Assembly: GCF_949987535.1 (NCBI RefSeq)
Contig: NC_080068.1
Span: forward strand, 78,145,254-78,209,253
DNA from: Balaenoptera acutorostrata
Lineage: Eukaryota; Chordata; Mammalia; Artiodactyla; Balaenopteridae
Direction of reading: 5' to 3'
DNA length: 64,000 bases
Of this stretch, positions 1 to 11,684 are shown in pieces. How positions within the stretch are numbered: the stretch's first letter is position 1; the number at the start of each line of letters is the position of its first letter. The notes beneath the pieces are model-generated. The model did not search any database. It had not been told where the DNA came from and worked only from the letters and a program-made list of their open reading frames with translations. Made by a program: the position numbers and the translations under genes.

Positions 1-253
1 TTCTCCAGTTGCGGCAAGCGGGGGCCACTCTTCATCGCGGTGCGGGGACCGCTCTTCATCGCGGTGCGCGGGCCTTTCTCTATCGCGGCCCCTCCCGTCG
101 CGGGGCACAGGCTCCAGACGCGCAGGCTCAGCAATTGTGGCTCACGGGCCCAGCTGCTCCGTGGCATGTGGGATCTTCCCAGACCAGGGCTCGAACCCGT
201 GTCCCCTGCATTAGCAGGCAGATTCTCAACCACTGCGCCACCAGGGAAGCCCC
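1..253 (-). mobile_element. CHR SINE, young subfamily, cut by window edge
   Basis: A tRNA-derived SINE lies in reverse orientation: its head, read on the minus strand, begins GGGGCTTCCCTGGTGGCGCA and ends the element at 253. A pol III B-box-like GGGTTCGAGCCC is present. The 3' tail lies beyond the window start. It carries two copies of an internal 24-base unit (27-50 and 51-74). It differs from the copy at 29740-30081 by one base over the compared length, so it is young. Confidence 0.95.
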
Positions 254-555
254 AGCATTGGCTTTTAACTGAATAGGATAAGTAACTCTCCCAGGGTCAG
301 ACAGTAAATTAAGTGCCTAAATCCAAATTAGAATGAAGCACACATCCATGGTAGATTGCAGGGTCCTGAGTTTCCTCTCTGTTAGTGAACTTCATGGAGT
401 GTACAGGCCGATTTATTTTCATGTATCTTGTCAATCTTGCAACTTTTAAGTGAGATGGAAATCATCTGAACACTATTTTACAGGACCTTTATTTTCCATC
501 ATATTCAAGACTGTCCACAATGAATGTAAACTGCAAAAATCTCATCGTTAGAATC
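254..555. other. Unique sequence, nothing recognised
   Basis: AT-moderate DNA with no repeat family, exon or RNA gene that I can identify. Confidence 0.5.
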
Positions 556-890
556 TTCCAGAAACAGAGGCTGGGAGAGGTTAAAAAAACAACAAAAACA
601 ACAAAAACAAAAACACTGGCTCAAAGCCTTACAGCTAGTGAGTGGCAATGCTGGATCAAGAGCCCACTTCTCCGATCAGGACCTCTCCTCTTCACAAAAA
701 AGCCATAGTACAAATAATAATAATAATTTAAAAATATATAGTGGCAGCTAACACAATGTGCCAGGCACTGTTCTAAGCTTTTTGTATGTATTAACTAATT
801 TAACCCGCAAAAAAAAAATTTTGGAGTATTCCTTCACTAAAGCAGCCCAGTGAGAAGCAGCACTTTTTTTTTTTTTTTTTCTCAGTTGAA
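556..890 (-). repeat. MIR fragments, reverse orientation
   Basis: Positions 556-700 resemble the reversed MIR core (an AGAGGTTA-like block, then ACAGCTAGTGAGTGGCA and a run ending in AGAGCCCACTTCTCC), interrupted by an A-rich AACAAAAAC tract. Positions 745-860 hold a second reversed piece with GTGCCAGGCACTGTTCTAAG and a TATTAACTAATTTAA block. The homopolymer T tract at 863-881 follows. Divergence is high. Confidence 0.65.
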
Positions 891-939
891 TGACATTGCA
901 ACCCGAAATCACAACTCCGTTTTAGGTTCCTGGTGGTGC

Positions 940-2330
940 CTGCTTCCTCTTCTAGTTTGTTTAGTCACAGAATTCGATTCCTGTTGGCCGATTACGCGCC
1001 TACAAACAGGCTTAGCGCTCAATTGAAATGCGTGAGGCTCCTTAACTCTTGTATAAACAGGTAATGCGAAGGGGTGGGGCACAGATTGCGGATTTCTTTG
1101 CGACGGGGATGGGGTGGGAGTTAGAACTAACTACCCAGAGATCAGGCAAGGTGAAGGGAGGGCTCGGCTGCTGTTTTTAAATGCAGTGTTTTTTGTTCCG
1201 TTTCTAGAAGCCAGCTGCAACTTTAGGTCAGAGCGCATTAAAATGAGCCACTTCTGAACGAGCAGCGCCCAGGCCCCAGGCCCTGCTGTGAAGGCCCCGG
1301 CAAAGGTCAGGGCTTGGTCCGCGTGACGTTCCTCCCCGTGCTCATCCAAGCGGTGCTCTGCCTCAGGTAAGGACACTCTGGGAGGTTCTCCCGTCTTCAG
1401 GCCCTCCGCCGAGCTCGCGGTGATCCTACCTGGTCAAACGACTTCTTTACTAGGGGGGAAGAACGGGGGTGGGGTGTACTGATCGGCTCGTGATTCAACA
1501 GCTGGTTCCTTATTCCTCAAACGTGGTTCTGCTTGGGTTCCCTCAACAGCCCAAAGGGGCCAGACGTCTGATTCAGACAGATGTCCTCAGGTGGAGCAGG
1601 TGCCACTTCTGGGGCTGTTTCTGGCTGTCTGAAATGGATGTGACTTTTTGAGCGGGGAGAGAAGTCTGTGAGGTGAAGTCCCCAAATCTCTCCCAGTCAA
1701 GACAAGATTTTTTTTTTTTTTTTAACCTTCAGCAAAGGTATCTGCCCTCCTAAAACAACAGGAATGTTGCACTGGCCTTCAGCCAGCGAAGGCTCAGCGA
1801 GCAGGATAAAATTTCAATGCAGATTTACGGGAAGTTGCCGGTGCTGGGAGTAAAAATCTGGTTTGGTGAGTTTAAGGGAAGGGAGTAGACGAGAGACAAC
1901 CTTGCTACTGTGAGGCGCAGAGCCTCGGCTGGGGGAGGGCAGAGGGAGGAGGGGGGAGGGAACAGGGAAGAGCTGGAGCCGAGACTCTGAGCGCTCCCCG
2001 CGCGCAGCGCCGGACGCAGCAGGGCTCCCTGGGCCGCCGGTCTCCCCCGGGTGAGGATCGGACGCCGCTCTGCCAGTGGAATCGCCGCGCTTTCAAGTTC
2101 ACGCTCCCGCCAGGAATTTAGCCCCAGAGAGCTGCCTTCTGGTTATCGCTCCTGCTTCCCACTTTGGAATGTGCAGTTTGGGACAGTGAGAAGCCGGGGC
2201 TCAGGGAGTTTTCCTCGTAGAGAGTTTCTCTCTGCAGGTTTCCAAGGTTAAGAAATTCTGACAAACTGGAATTCCCAGAGCCTGGGAGTTAAGGCTCAAA
2301 AGATCTGTTGCTTTAAGCGGCGCGGTAGGG
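940..2330 (+). promoter_or_regulatory. CpG-rich candidate promoter / 5' UTR region
   Basis: This is the only stretch outside SINEs with dense CpG. About twenty CpG dinucleotides fall in the roughly 200 bases from 1912 to 2112, counted by eye. There is a GC-box-like GGGGTGGGGC at 1071-1080 and a CRE-like TGACGT at 1324-1329. No TATA box is evident. Donor-like sites on the + strand occur at 1367 (CAG then GTAAGG), 1866 (GTGAGT) and 2051 (GTGAGG). No reading frame here resembles a known protein, so any exon is probably non-coding. The strand and the gene identity are inferences. Confidence 0.5.
1912..2050 (+). other. Candidate non-coding first exon ending at a GTGAGG donor
   Basis: GC-rich sequence ends in CCCCCGG directly before GTGAGGATC at 2051. 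The high CpG content and the donor-like junction resemble a CpG-island first exon. The 5' end is a guess because no initiator or TATA motif fixes a start. The donors at 1367 and 1866 would define alternative upstream exons. Transcript data would be decisive. Confidence 0.3.
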
Positions 2331-3718
2331 AGTAGCTGGACACTCCTTATTTTGGTTTTACATTAAAAAGAGGGAGGCCGAGAAGATGTTGTAGGTTACT
2401 TCCTAGCTCTGTAAATTGCTACCGGGCTGTGAATGGTGTTAATTTCTGAAGTGGGCGACTGCAAATACATAACAAAGGTAAGGTAGCTTTGGGCAATCCT
2501 AACTACTGTCCCTTAATCTTCCATTTGGGTCCTAATTTTGAAATCTTGTTTTCTTCTCTTTTTAGCCCTTGTCTCCCCTCATTCTACCATCCCCCCTTCC
2601 GACTCTGGTATATTTAATGGGAAAGCAATGGTTTATAAAAAGATTTTAAAAGCGTCAGCTTCTGGAAAAGCAGAAAATCATATACAGTCAGCCCCCTCGT
2701 TTCCTCTGGTGATGAAACCTTTTCCATACAAGAAACAGACTTTTTTTTTTTCGCTCTTGAAAGCATACGATTGGGCCGTCCAGAGGCACAGGTGACTTTT
2801 TAGACTCAGATTATTAAAGTGAGATTGAGGAAACCTTTATGACAGCCGTCTCGCTTAAGTGAGTGGTAAGGCGGGGGTGGGGGAGGGTTGCTGGGGCGTG
2901 TGATGTCTTCTTGTACTCATTTACCTCCCAAGGTAACACTGAGTACAGGCTTAGTTGCTTAAAGTTAAAAATTCAGTCCGCATAGAAGTGTAGAGTTGAT
3001 GAACTCAGACAGCTGACAAATCAGTCACCGGATATTTAAGAAATTAGTTAAAATAAATGAAGTGGAATTTTTCAAATAAGTGATTCATTTTTTTATTTAG
3101 GTAAAAGTTCATATACTCTTGGGTACTGTCCCAAGGCATTTGGGGATGAGGCTTCTTTCTTGAAAGCTAATCAGAGATAGTGTCCTCCAGGTACGCACCC
3201 ATAGGCTGTACTGATTTGAACGAAAAGTCAAGCAACTTTTTTCTAGTGGCGTTGTAATGGCTCACTCAGTTTTCTTTAGCATGAATGTAGGTTAGAAATG
3301 TGTTCTTTCAAACTTGTAATGCTGGAGTCACACGAATTTTTTAGGGCAGAGAAAGCAAAGGGTTGACAACACAAACATGAAGAGGTTACCACAGTTTGAA
3401 GGACCATTGCAATTTAGACCAAGAGCGTCTGAGAATTGCAGGTGCCAGTCCTAAAGAGTGAAAGGTTGTCAGCAGAGTAAAACACAACCTCTAGACAAAG
3501 ACAAAGCCAAGTACCCAGTCAGGGCGATGAGATAGCATTTTGCGGGAGTTTGTGTTGCTATTAATTTAAACCATAATCCTTGTCAGATTGAGGATATGAA
3601 ATCTTGGAGGGAAACAAAACTAAACCAGTCTGAAATGGAAACAGGAGGAAGGAAAGAAAGAAATTTGGGTTTTTGTATCCTTTTTTGTCTACCTTACCCT
3701 TCACCTTGTTCTAATACA
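2331..3718. other. Unique sequence downstream of the CpG-rich region
   Basis: No repeat family or convincing exon is seen. An 85-residue open frame at 2538-2795 includes a T-rich homopolymer and lacks any recognisable domain. A further donor-like AAAG then GTAAGG occurs near 2475. Confidence 0.45.
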
Positions 3719-3798
3719 TTGGGCTGGCCAAGAAGTTCATTCGGACTTTTCCGTAACGTGGTATGGAAAAACCCGAACGAACTTTTTGGCCAGCCCAA
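3719..3798. mobile_element. Mariner-type palindromic MITE
   Basis: The 80-base element is almost wholly an inverted repeat: the left arm starts TTGGGCTGGCCAAGAAGTTC and the right arm ends GAACTTTTTGGCCAGCCCAA. Comparing the arms over 37 bases I count five differences, of which two would be G:U pairs in RNA. TACA flanks both sides, consistent with a TA-targeting Tc1/mariner element. The sequence resembles the short mariner derivatives known from artiodactyls. The right arm (3768-3789) resembles ruminant miR-2284/2285 family sequences as I remember them. Confidence 0.85.
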
Positions 3799-6700
3799 TA
3801 CATACCATTGGCCTCTTTGACTTAATTACTGCACACAGAGAGAATGAGGAATCAGACATTTCACAAGAGCCCAGCTCATTACTTCAATATTTGTTAAAGG
3901 AAGAAATAAACTGACAAAAACCAGTCTCCCAGCCTAACTCTGCCATGCTTCTTTACCTGACTAGGCTACACTTAAATTCTGCTCAAGAATCTTTTGTGAA
4001 CATATGCTGAAAATGAATCAAATTTTGAAGATTTATTATCTTTCTCTTAGTTTTTGAGTTTTCAGAAACTTGTAAGATTGAAAACTCGGCATTATCACTT
4101 TACTCCAATCTCTATAGTTTTAATTGTCAGTGTATTTTTGATTCCCTACCTGTGCTGCTGTAGAGTAAATTTTGCCCAAAACAGTTGGTGACGCTGAGGA
4201 TGAAATCAAGATAGGAAGCAAGGAAACTATGTGCTTCTGGACACGTGTCTTCAGTACTTGCTCTGACTAGTGTTTAGGACTACTCCCATTTTTTTCCCTC
4301 ACATGATAAGAGCATTCAGATTAGACTGTTCTCTTTGGTTTACTAGTAACAGAACCTGTTCTCAGTAATTAAACAAAGATTAGAAGGTTAACGTAGATGA
4401 AGTTATTTTCTTACAAAATGAATTTGCTTTCCAAGTTCTACTCCTGATCTGTTGATTAAAAATAAATCACGTCCCAGATGATTGAGCTTTTGACTGCTGT
4501 AGGAAAGTATTTGCCTGTTTCAGACAGGTTCCCATCTCCACATTTCAAGTCCCTTCTTATTTTTCAGGACTGGATACAGGGGTGCTGGTGGGGGGAGGGA
4601 GATCTCCTCAAAGTTGGACCGAGGTTCAAGTGAAACTGTGATTCAGTTTTCCCAGAGGATGCATAATCCTAGAAAAAACTTACTCTGAAGAGGGCTTAAG
4701 TTTGGGATTCATAAGACTTAGAAAAAGGATAGATTTTGCATGAATCTAGAATTTGTGTGCCACACGTTTGTGAAATTACAATGAATATGTAAATGCAGTT
4801 TAAAAAGTGTTTGTCGGAATGATTCCAAGTTAAAGGTTATATTGGAACGTTTCAGCTACTGGCCTTATTAAGAGATATTTTTCCTCTTGGGAGCAGTCTC
4901 TGTGTCTTATGATGCTGTTGATTTTCTGGTTTAATATTGTAAGATGTGTGTGTTAGTCAAAACAACCACCTGCCCAGAGCAATTGCTTCAAAGGACAACT
5001 GGAAAAAGATTTTCAATAATGGCAATGCAGGGATGACTTGGGTTATGAGATAGAAGGCCTTTAGAAACTCCAGAGAAGAACTAGCATAGAAATGATAATA
5101 AGTAATTGTTCAACTGCCACCTCAAGTTGTTCAAAACGTCTCATACGGAGGGATTTAGGGGGAAATGGCACCCTGCCACTTTTTGTGTGTGGTCCTGAAT
5201 CATCTTGTCAGTAAAACGCTCCTGGGATGGTCTGAGCTTGCTTTCTGATTGTTTCTGCTCCTTTCATATTTGCCTCCCCTTCTATTCTGTCAGCCTCTGT
5301 ATGGGGGAAAGGAGGCAGAGGGAAAGGATATCCTTCCCTTGAAGTCAGTGTGCCCCCTCTTTTCAGAACCTCTTTACTTTTTGCCCGGAAAAGGGGGCAA
5401 GGAAGGAATTTTCCAGTGAAAGTAGAAGGGGAGAGGGTGTCTGGAGGAATAAAATGCCAAGAAACAGGTGAGCTCCAAACCCTGTTAAGTACTGTGTTCA
5501 CCTGAAAGCTCACATGGAGATTATCGATGCCCTCCAACTATTGCAGGTGAACTGGCAACTGTAGGAATTTGAGGCTCACCCCCTTTTTGTAATTCAAATG
5601 CTCCTAGTGCACTGCAATAGATGGCTCATCTGAACGGGTCAAGATGTCATCTCTAGGTACAACCCAAAGTAAACCGATTACAAAAGGCACAAGCTTTTCT
5701 TTCAACTACGCTCCACTCTGCCTTTCCTCTACTTTCTGCAGTGGTTTAAGGACACCTAAAAAAAAAAAATCACAACTTAGTTTATGTAATTTAGGTATAT
5801 ACTACGAGCATTCTTTTTCATTGTGGATGTTGAGTTTTTGTCATCTTAGGAACTTAGTTTATGCAAAAGTGATTTGTGGGTGTGTTTAGATGTAAACAGT
5901 TTATATGTCTGTAAAATACAAAACATGAGGAAACTGATACTATGATAGAAATGCTCGACTATATTTTATAGTTTCTCTTTTTGGTAAACCCTATTAGGTT
6001 TTAAGAGTGGGGTCATTTTAGAAATCAAAAGAACAATCTACCTTTCTGAAGGCCACTTAAGAGAGATGACATCAGAAGACAAAGGGCTGGTGTAACCCTG
6101 AAAAACCCTTTGTGATTTTGAGAAAATATCAATCCTTTGGTCTCAGCAGATTCCGGATAGTGCAAAATGTATACTTAAAATTACAGCCATTTACATTAAT
6201 CAAGAAAACAATCGCCGACCTCAAATCACGATATTTGTCTTTGGGAATACTGTATGTTTGTGGTTCTTAGGAACATGGCGGCCCAGTGCCAAGACCATAG
6301 TAGGTGGGTGTATGTTGATGAAAGGGGATTTGCTGACAGCGTTTGCCTCCTGATTATGCTTTGCTTTGTCTAATAGTCAATTTTGCTCATATTCCTTGAG
6401 TTTCCACCTACTGGGGAAAAAAACAACCTGATCTCAGAAGCAATGGATAATCCACACGTGAGTGAGCAAGAGTTAACTATACATAACAATGGGCAATGGG
6501 TGGATGTGCAATAAATGTGGGGCATTGTGTAGCTGAAACAGGAACAGGACACTTCTACCTGACCAAGGAAATGCCAGCCTGTAAAAATTATAATAAAAAA
6601 TATTTACCTTTCAGAGCACTGAGACCTGGCTCAATCATTTTAAGCATTACACATCATGCCAAAAGAAAAAAAGAAGTATTTAATAAAGTGAATAAGATTT

Positions 6701-7382
6701 TTTTCAGATGTTAATTCTCTTAGGTCAATTTGATTGCCATTCTGAAAATGTGTATTTGGGCCTTTTGAGCTCAAGTAAAATATTCATGTTTCTGAAAGTA
6801 GGGATCCGTGTCCATGATGATGATAGCACTGTGCCTTTTGAAAAGACAGCTTAAATAATATTTCTTTTTGTTTGCTGTCATTTATTTTTAAAAATAATAA
6901 CATGGTTCTTGGTACACCAAGCCCTTGCCAAGATTAAGCCCATCTTCTCAGTAGCCTTCTCAAGACAAAGTTGCCTTTGTGTAACAACTGGGAGGATTTG
7001 GTGACACAGAAAACTCAGTGGGGCACTGCAACTTATTATTAACAGAAAATTCAATGGCCTGATGTTTTTTCTGTTGCTGTTATTTTTATTTTACCAGCTA
7101 ATATCTATGATATATTTCTCCATGCAGATGATCTTACTATTTTATTTTAGACTTTCCCAGGGAAGAATGTAGTGGTTGAGAATTTACATTGGAATTTAGT
7201 TAGATTATAAAAGGCAAAAGCTGCAGCATACTGATGCAGAAGAGGACTTGTCTCTGTGGGCTAGTTTGTTCTGGGGGTAGTCAGCAAAATTTGGTCACGT
7301 GGAGGGAAAGAAAAGGTAGCTAGCCAGAGTGAAAATGACAACCTGGGGGAAAAGGATGACCATTCACATTAAATTTAAACTC
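3799..7382. other. Long unique stretch, no gene seen
   Basis: About 3.6 kb without a recognisable interspersed repeat or exon. Open frames here are short, and none resembles a known family. Scattered A or T runs are the only simple sequence. Confidence 0.45.
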
Positions 7383-7600
7383 CATGGGGAAGTGGCTAAG
7401 AACACAGTCTACCTCGGTTCAAATCCTGGCTTGGCCACGTATGGGCTGTAAGTAGGTTACCTAAAAAAATCTCTCTGTGACTCAGTTTCCCCAACTGTGA
7501 AATGCCTACCTCACAAGGTTGTTACAAGGATTAAATAAATTAATCTACTGTGTAAACAGGGCTTGGAACAGTGCCTGGTGTGTAGTCAGTATGATGTGGT
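7383..7600 (+). repeat. MIR, forward orientation
   Basis: MIR landmarks appear in order: AAGTGGCTAAGAACACAGTC, TTCAAATCCTGGCTTGGCCA, CTCAGTTTCCCCAACTGTGAAATG shortened in places, GTTGTTACAAGGATTAAAT and CAGTGCCTGGTGTGTAGT. It is an old tRNA-derived SINE relic. Confidence 0.85.
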
Positions 7601-8104
7601 ACATACTGAACATGATATACGTCATGTTTGGATGTCTTTCTGTGTTTGAATTCTTATCTCACTACCCTACTCCTTTTCATGACCTCTTCTGGTTGAAATC
7701 CAGGATTCTCTTCCTAAGATCACTCCTTTTGACCAAGTGCCATTGCCATTATAGGCAGGCACTATTTTTGCAAGTTTCTTTTGGTTTTTATATCTTAGTT
7801 GTATGGAGAAAATGTAACTTAGAATCACCAAGGTGCCTTTTTCTTTTCTCTCAGAGAGCTATATGATGTTGATTAGAAGCAAAAAGAATGATGCTATTAT
7901 ATCTGTCAAGAGAGAGACTGGCAAGTGTCTTGCTGAAAACAGAATATAGATTCTGGAAATGGCTAATGCAAAGTAGAAATATTTTGTGTAAAAGAACTTA
8001 ATACAATACAGCAAACTTAAGTAGGTCCTATTATGACTTTTGTTGGTTAGTGTTAACTGGTCATAATCATAATCACACTATGAGACTTTCTCAGAACTGC
8101 CACA
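7601..8104. other. Unique sequence, nothing recognised
   Basis: A 115-residue open frame spans 7519-7866 but begins inside the MIR and has no recognisable domain, so it is not called as a gene. Confidence 0.45.
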
Positions 8105-8270
8105 GTGTCTTATCTATGCACTTCTCATGGCATTTTATATCACTTACTACTTGTACATATACTGTTTTCCCTGCCAAACAGAAATTAAGAGGCAGGATTT
8201 TTGTCTGAATAACATTTGCATCCCTCAATGTTCCTATTTTATAGTTCAGTGCTCAATAAATAAAATAAGA
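8105..8270 (+). repeat. L2 3' end, forward orientation
   Basis: The L2 3' signature is visible as a degenerate series ending TTCAGTGCTCAATAAATAAA. A preceding TGTCTTATC...CACTTACTACTTGTACATAT block also fits. It is old and diverged. Confidence 0.6.
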
Positions 8271-9419
8271 ATTTCTTTGCCCAAATTCATTACCATCTAA
8301 AATAACAGCATTTTTGCATTCCATAGGCATGTATTATGGATCATATTTATTTGGATGACTTCTACTTTTTTCCACAAACATTTTAGCAAAACTTGTTGGA
8401 TAGAATATGATGGAGAGGTAGTGAACTCAGAAAGCAACCAGAATGGAAGCCTTCTCCACAGCTAAGCCTCTGAAAGCATGACAGGATGGGGGAGGCCAAG
8501 GGTAGGGAGGAGGTGAATTGTTGCAGTGCTTAGGTGCCCATCACATTGTTTAAAAGTTTATACCTCTTTTTTCTGCTCTTTAACATCCTTTGAAAGGCCC
8601 AGACTTGTTACTAGGTAATTATGAGAAGGGGAAAAATGCATTTTGTCAAAATTAGAAGGAATTTATTAGATAATTATAGGAAAAAGTGCGTTTTCTCAAA
8701 ATTAGGGAGAGTGAACAAAGAGATCCACTGAGGAAGAACAATACCAAGTGAATATATAGCTCTGTGAGCCACAGTGGTGTGGTGTTTCCAGTGGGGCTGC
8801 TGGCATACTCTTGGCTAAGGCAAAGACAAGAGGAAGGAGGGCAGGTGGCTGAAGAAGTATTCAGAGAATTGCCTCCAGTGAAATCCTATTTGCAGAGCAA
8901 AGGGAATCCTGTAACAAGCTAGCTCTAACCAGCTGGTGCAAACAGTAGTTTGGCCCAGGTGCCTCCTTGGCCCTTTGCCCTACATTGTGGGTTCCGGGAT
9001 GCACCTCAAGTTATATGTAGAGTTGCCAATGAGTAAACAGAAACTGCTAACTCCGAGGGTACTAGTGAGCCCTGGAATTTGTGCCTTGTATCTACAGTGG
9101 CTCCGTATTCATAGACAATCACTCCCAGCAGATGAGACCAAGCCTGGGAAGGCAGGCATCTTAGAATATTCTCCCAGCATCCTTCCCAGAGTGGAACCTA
9201 GGAGCCACTCCCGCAGCGGGACGTGTAGGAGGCCCAAAGATGCTGAATCAAATGGTAACACCCATGTTTTCACACATCCTAGTAATGTGTGAAGGGTCTT
9301 GCCCTTTCCTCATTGGCTAGAGATCAATGAAATTGTCAGGGGAACTGCAGTCTGCTTAACTGTTCTCCCTGCTTCCACCTTTGCCCTTTATCCCATATGC
9401 TTGGTTCTTGACTCAGTAT
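8271..9419. other. Unique sequence with a short tandem duplication
   Basis: Mostly unrecognised DNA. Positions 8608-8655 and 8663-8705 are imperfect tandem copies. A 118-residue open frame at 8936-9292 has no recognisable domain and no supporting splice context. Confidence 0.45.
8608..8705. repeat. Imperfect tandem duplication, unit about 55 bases
   Basis: Both copies share AATTAT, a GAAAAA(T/G)TGC(A/G)TTTT block and CTCAAAATTAG or GTCAAAATTAG. The spacing of equivalent bases is roughly 50-55. The sequence matches no family I recognise, so this looks like a local duplication. Confidence 0.7.
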
Positions 9420-9930
9420 CCAGAGCGACTCATAAAACAAAGTCAGATCATGTCAATCCCCTGCTGAAAACCTTCCAGAGCCTCTGTGCCTCCCTCAAAA
9501 GCCACATGAAGCACTGCCTTTCTAGTCCCATTACCTCTTTAATCACACCTCCTACCGCTGACTCTGTTAGCACTTTGCTTTAGCCACAGCTTCATGCCCC
9601 CCGTGGCCTTTGCAGTCTTTGCCCCCTCTCCCTCAACCATCTTCCCCCAGTACATCCACGGTTCACTTTTTCACCTCCTCCAAGTCTTTACTCTTTCTCC
9701 TTTTGTCTAAGACAGCACTTCCTCCTTCCTATTGGCACTCTCTATCTCCCTACCCTGCTCTATTTTTTCATACAGTACTTTTTTCCATGCTATATGATTG
9801 ATGGCTCATTGTCTGCCTCTTCCCCACTAGAACGTCTGCTTCATTTATTGATGTATCCCAAGCACCTTAGAGCAGAGTCTGCCACAGAGTAGGTACTCCA
9901 TAAATACTTGTCGAATAAATAAATAAAACA
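9420..9930 (+). repeat. L2 3' UTR, forward orientation
   Basis: The L2 order is clear: AAGTCAGATCATGTCAATCC with CCTGCTGAAAACCTTCCAGA, pyrimidine-rich middle, ACTAGAACGTCTGCTTCA and a terminal GAGTAGGTACTCCATAAATA. Open frames through it (9299-9583 and 9610-9801) are non-functional. Confidence 0.85.
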
Positions 9931-10971
9931 CAGGCTTTTACACAGCACGGGTATGACTGAAAGCGTAGTACTACTTGTGTGTTCTACTCAAAATACAACC
10001 ACAAACACATCTTTCTGAGTAAGCATGATTTTTTTCCCCCAGACCTCTCCTGTTAAGCTGCCATATTTTCTCTGGTTTCTCTGGTTTCATTATTTTCTGT
10101 GCCACCACGAGCCCTTGATGGAGGCTGATGACTAAGTAACGAGCAAGGCACAGCTAAGTGTGGGGATGGTGCAATCATTTCAGCACTTCTCTGTTTCCAA
10201 ATCAAAGCCTCCTCTTTGGCAATCTTTCCGCGATTTCCATCTGAAACTTACAGCTCTGTTTTGAACAGAGTCTTGTGAATTGCATGCCCTACAGATAATT
10301 GCCCTTGACTCACTCATGTTCCTATATTGTTTATCACTTTTTCTATTGTCATTTAATTATAATTAATGATTGTTCTGAAAGTAACTGTCAAGACAACGTG
10401 TGTGTGGTTTTTTTTTTTAAACTGTCTCTTTTGACCTTTGAGATTTTGCCAAGTGCCAACTGCTGCTACAGGAGTCCATCTAGATTTTTTCTCAATCGCA
10501 GGGCTCAGTTAAGTATTTTCCCTTGACCTGGCCTGAAACGAACGCTAGTGTCTTTGTCTGAGTTCTTAATGTTTCCCCAGAACCTTTTACAAAACTTCAG
10601 TCCTGCCTTTACCAACTGGCACAACCCCTCTCTGATCTGTCGTACTGGTTTGCTAGCCCCTGCCTCACTTTCTCCCTCTGCACAATTTTCCTTGGTTTGG
10701 CAAAATTGCATTTCTTTGGTCTTGGAGGTACAGCTCCCTCTGTGCGTCTACCTGCCATTTTTAGATCTATGGCTCTTCCTCATAGTAAGAGCCATAAGTA
10801 AGGTACTTCCTCAATGGCTGGTGGAATCCTGTGACTACTAGGCTTGGGGACCCTAGAATCGGTCTTGAAGGTGAGTGTACATTCCAGGAAGGTTCTTTGT
10901 AGTAAACAAACAAACAAAACAAAGAAAATATTATGTAAATTCTGCTGAAGGTACATCATGAAGATCCTGGC
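9931..10971. other. Unique sequence, nothing recognised
   Basis: No repeat family or exon is recognised. A short CAAACAAACAAAACAAAG simple run lies near 10900-10922. Overlapping short frames on both strands at 10505-10841 show no family resemblance. Confidence 0.4.
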
Positions 10972-11343
10972 TTTATTTATTTATTAATACATTTATTATT
11001 TATTATTTATTATTATTATTTTTGGGCTGCGTTGGGTCTTCGTTGCTGTGCGCGGGCTTTTTCTAGTTGCGGCGAGTGGGGGCTACTCTTCGTTGTGGTG
11101 CGCGGGCTTCTCATTGCGGTGGCTTCTCGTTGCAGAGCGTGAGCTCTAGGCACGTGGGCTTGGGTAGTTGCAGCACGCGGGCTCAGTAGTTGTGGCTCAC
11201 GGGCTCTAGAGCTCAGGCCCAGTAGTTGTGGCGCACGGGCTTAGTTGCTCCAGCGACATGTGGGATCTTCCCAGACCACGCTTGAACCCGTGTCCCCTTC
11301 GTTGGCAGGCGGACTCCCAACCAATGCGCCACCAGGGAAGTCC
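10972..11343 (-). mobile_element. CHR SINE, long form, reverse
   Basis: An ATTT-rich tail on the left is followed by GGGCTGCGTTGGGTCTTCGT, the pyrimidine-rich body and a head ending CACCAGGGAAGTCC at the right. Subfamily features are the TTGGCAGGCGGACTCCCAACC head segment. No clear target duplication was found. Confidence 0.93.
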
Positions 11344-11684
11344 AATTCAAGAAATTTTTAAAAACCCTCAGTATACCTAAATAATCAGCTAATATTTCTA
11401 GTACTTTCTGCAAATCATTTTGTTCCTTATCATATATTACTGAATAGGACATTAAAAATGGGTAGCATATAAATGTTAAATTAGACCTGTTTTTAACAAT
11501 ATACTATGTAGATGGAGCTCGTGGTAATTATTTATGAGTTAGAAAAACTTATCAAAATATAGACCTAGTAAATAGGTATACTTGAAAAAAAAGATGAATA
11601 TGAATTAAATTGGTTTAAACCAGTCATTGAAATGACCTATTTTTTTGGTATAGACACAGACTCAACTGTTTTTTATTGAGTAGC
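11344..11684. other. Unique AT-rich sequence
   Basis: No gene or repeat family recognised. Confidence 0.4.

Noticed and set aside
1131..1376. 81-residue minus-strand frame in the CpG-rich region
   Set aside because: No resemblance to a known protein; open frames are expected in GC-rich DNA.
11213..11452. tRNA gene candidate from the SINE heads with B-box-like sequence
   Set aside because: The tRNA-like segments are CHR SINE heads with tails and target duplications; none has an intact cloverleaf as a free tRNA gene.
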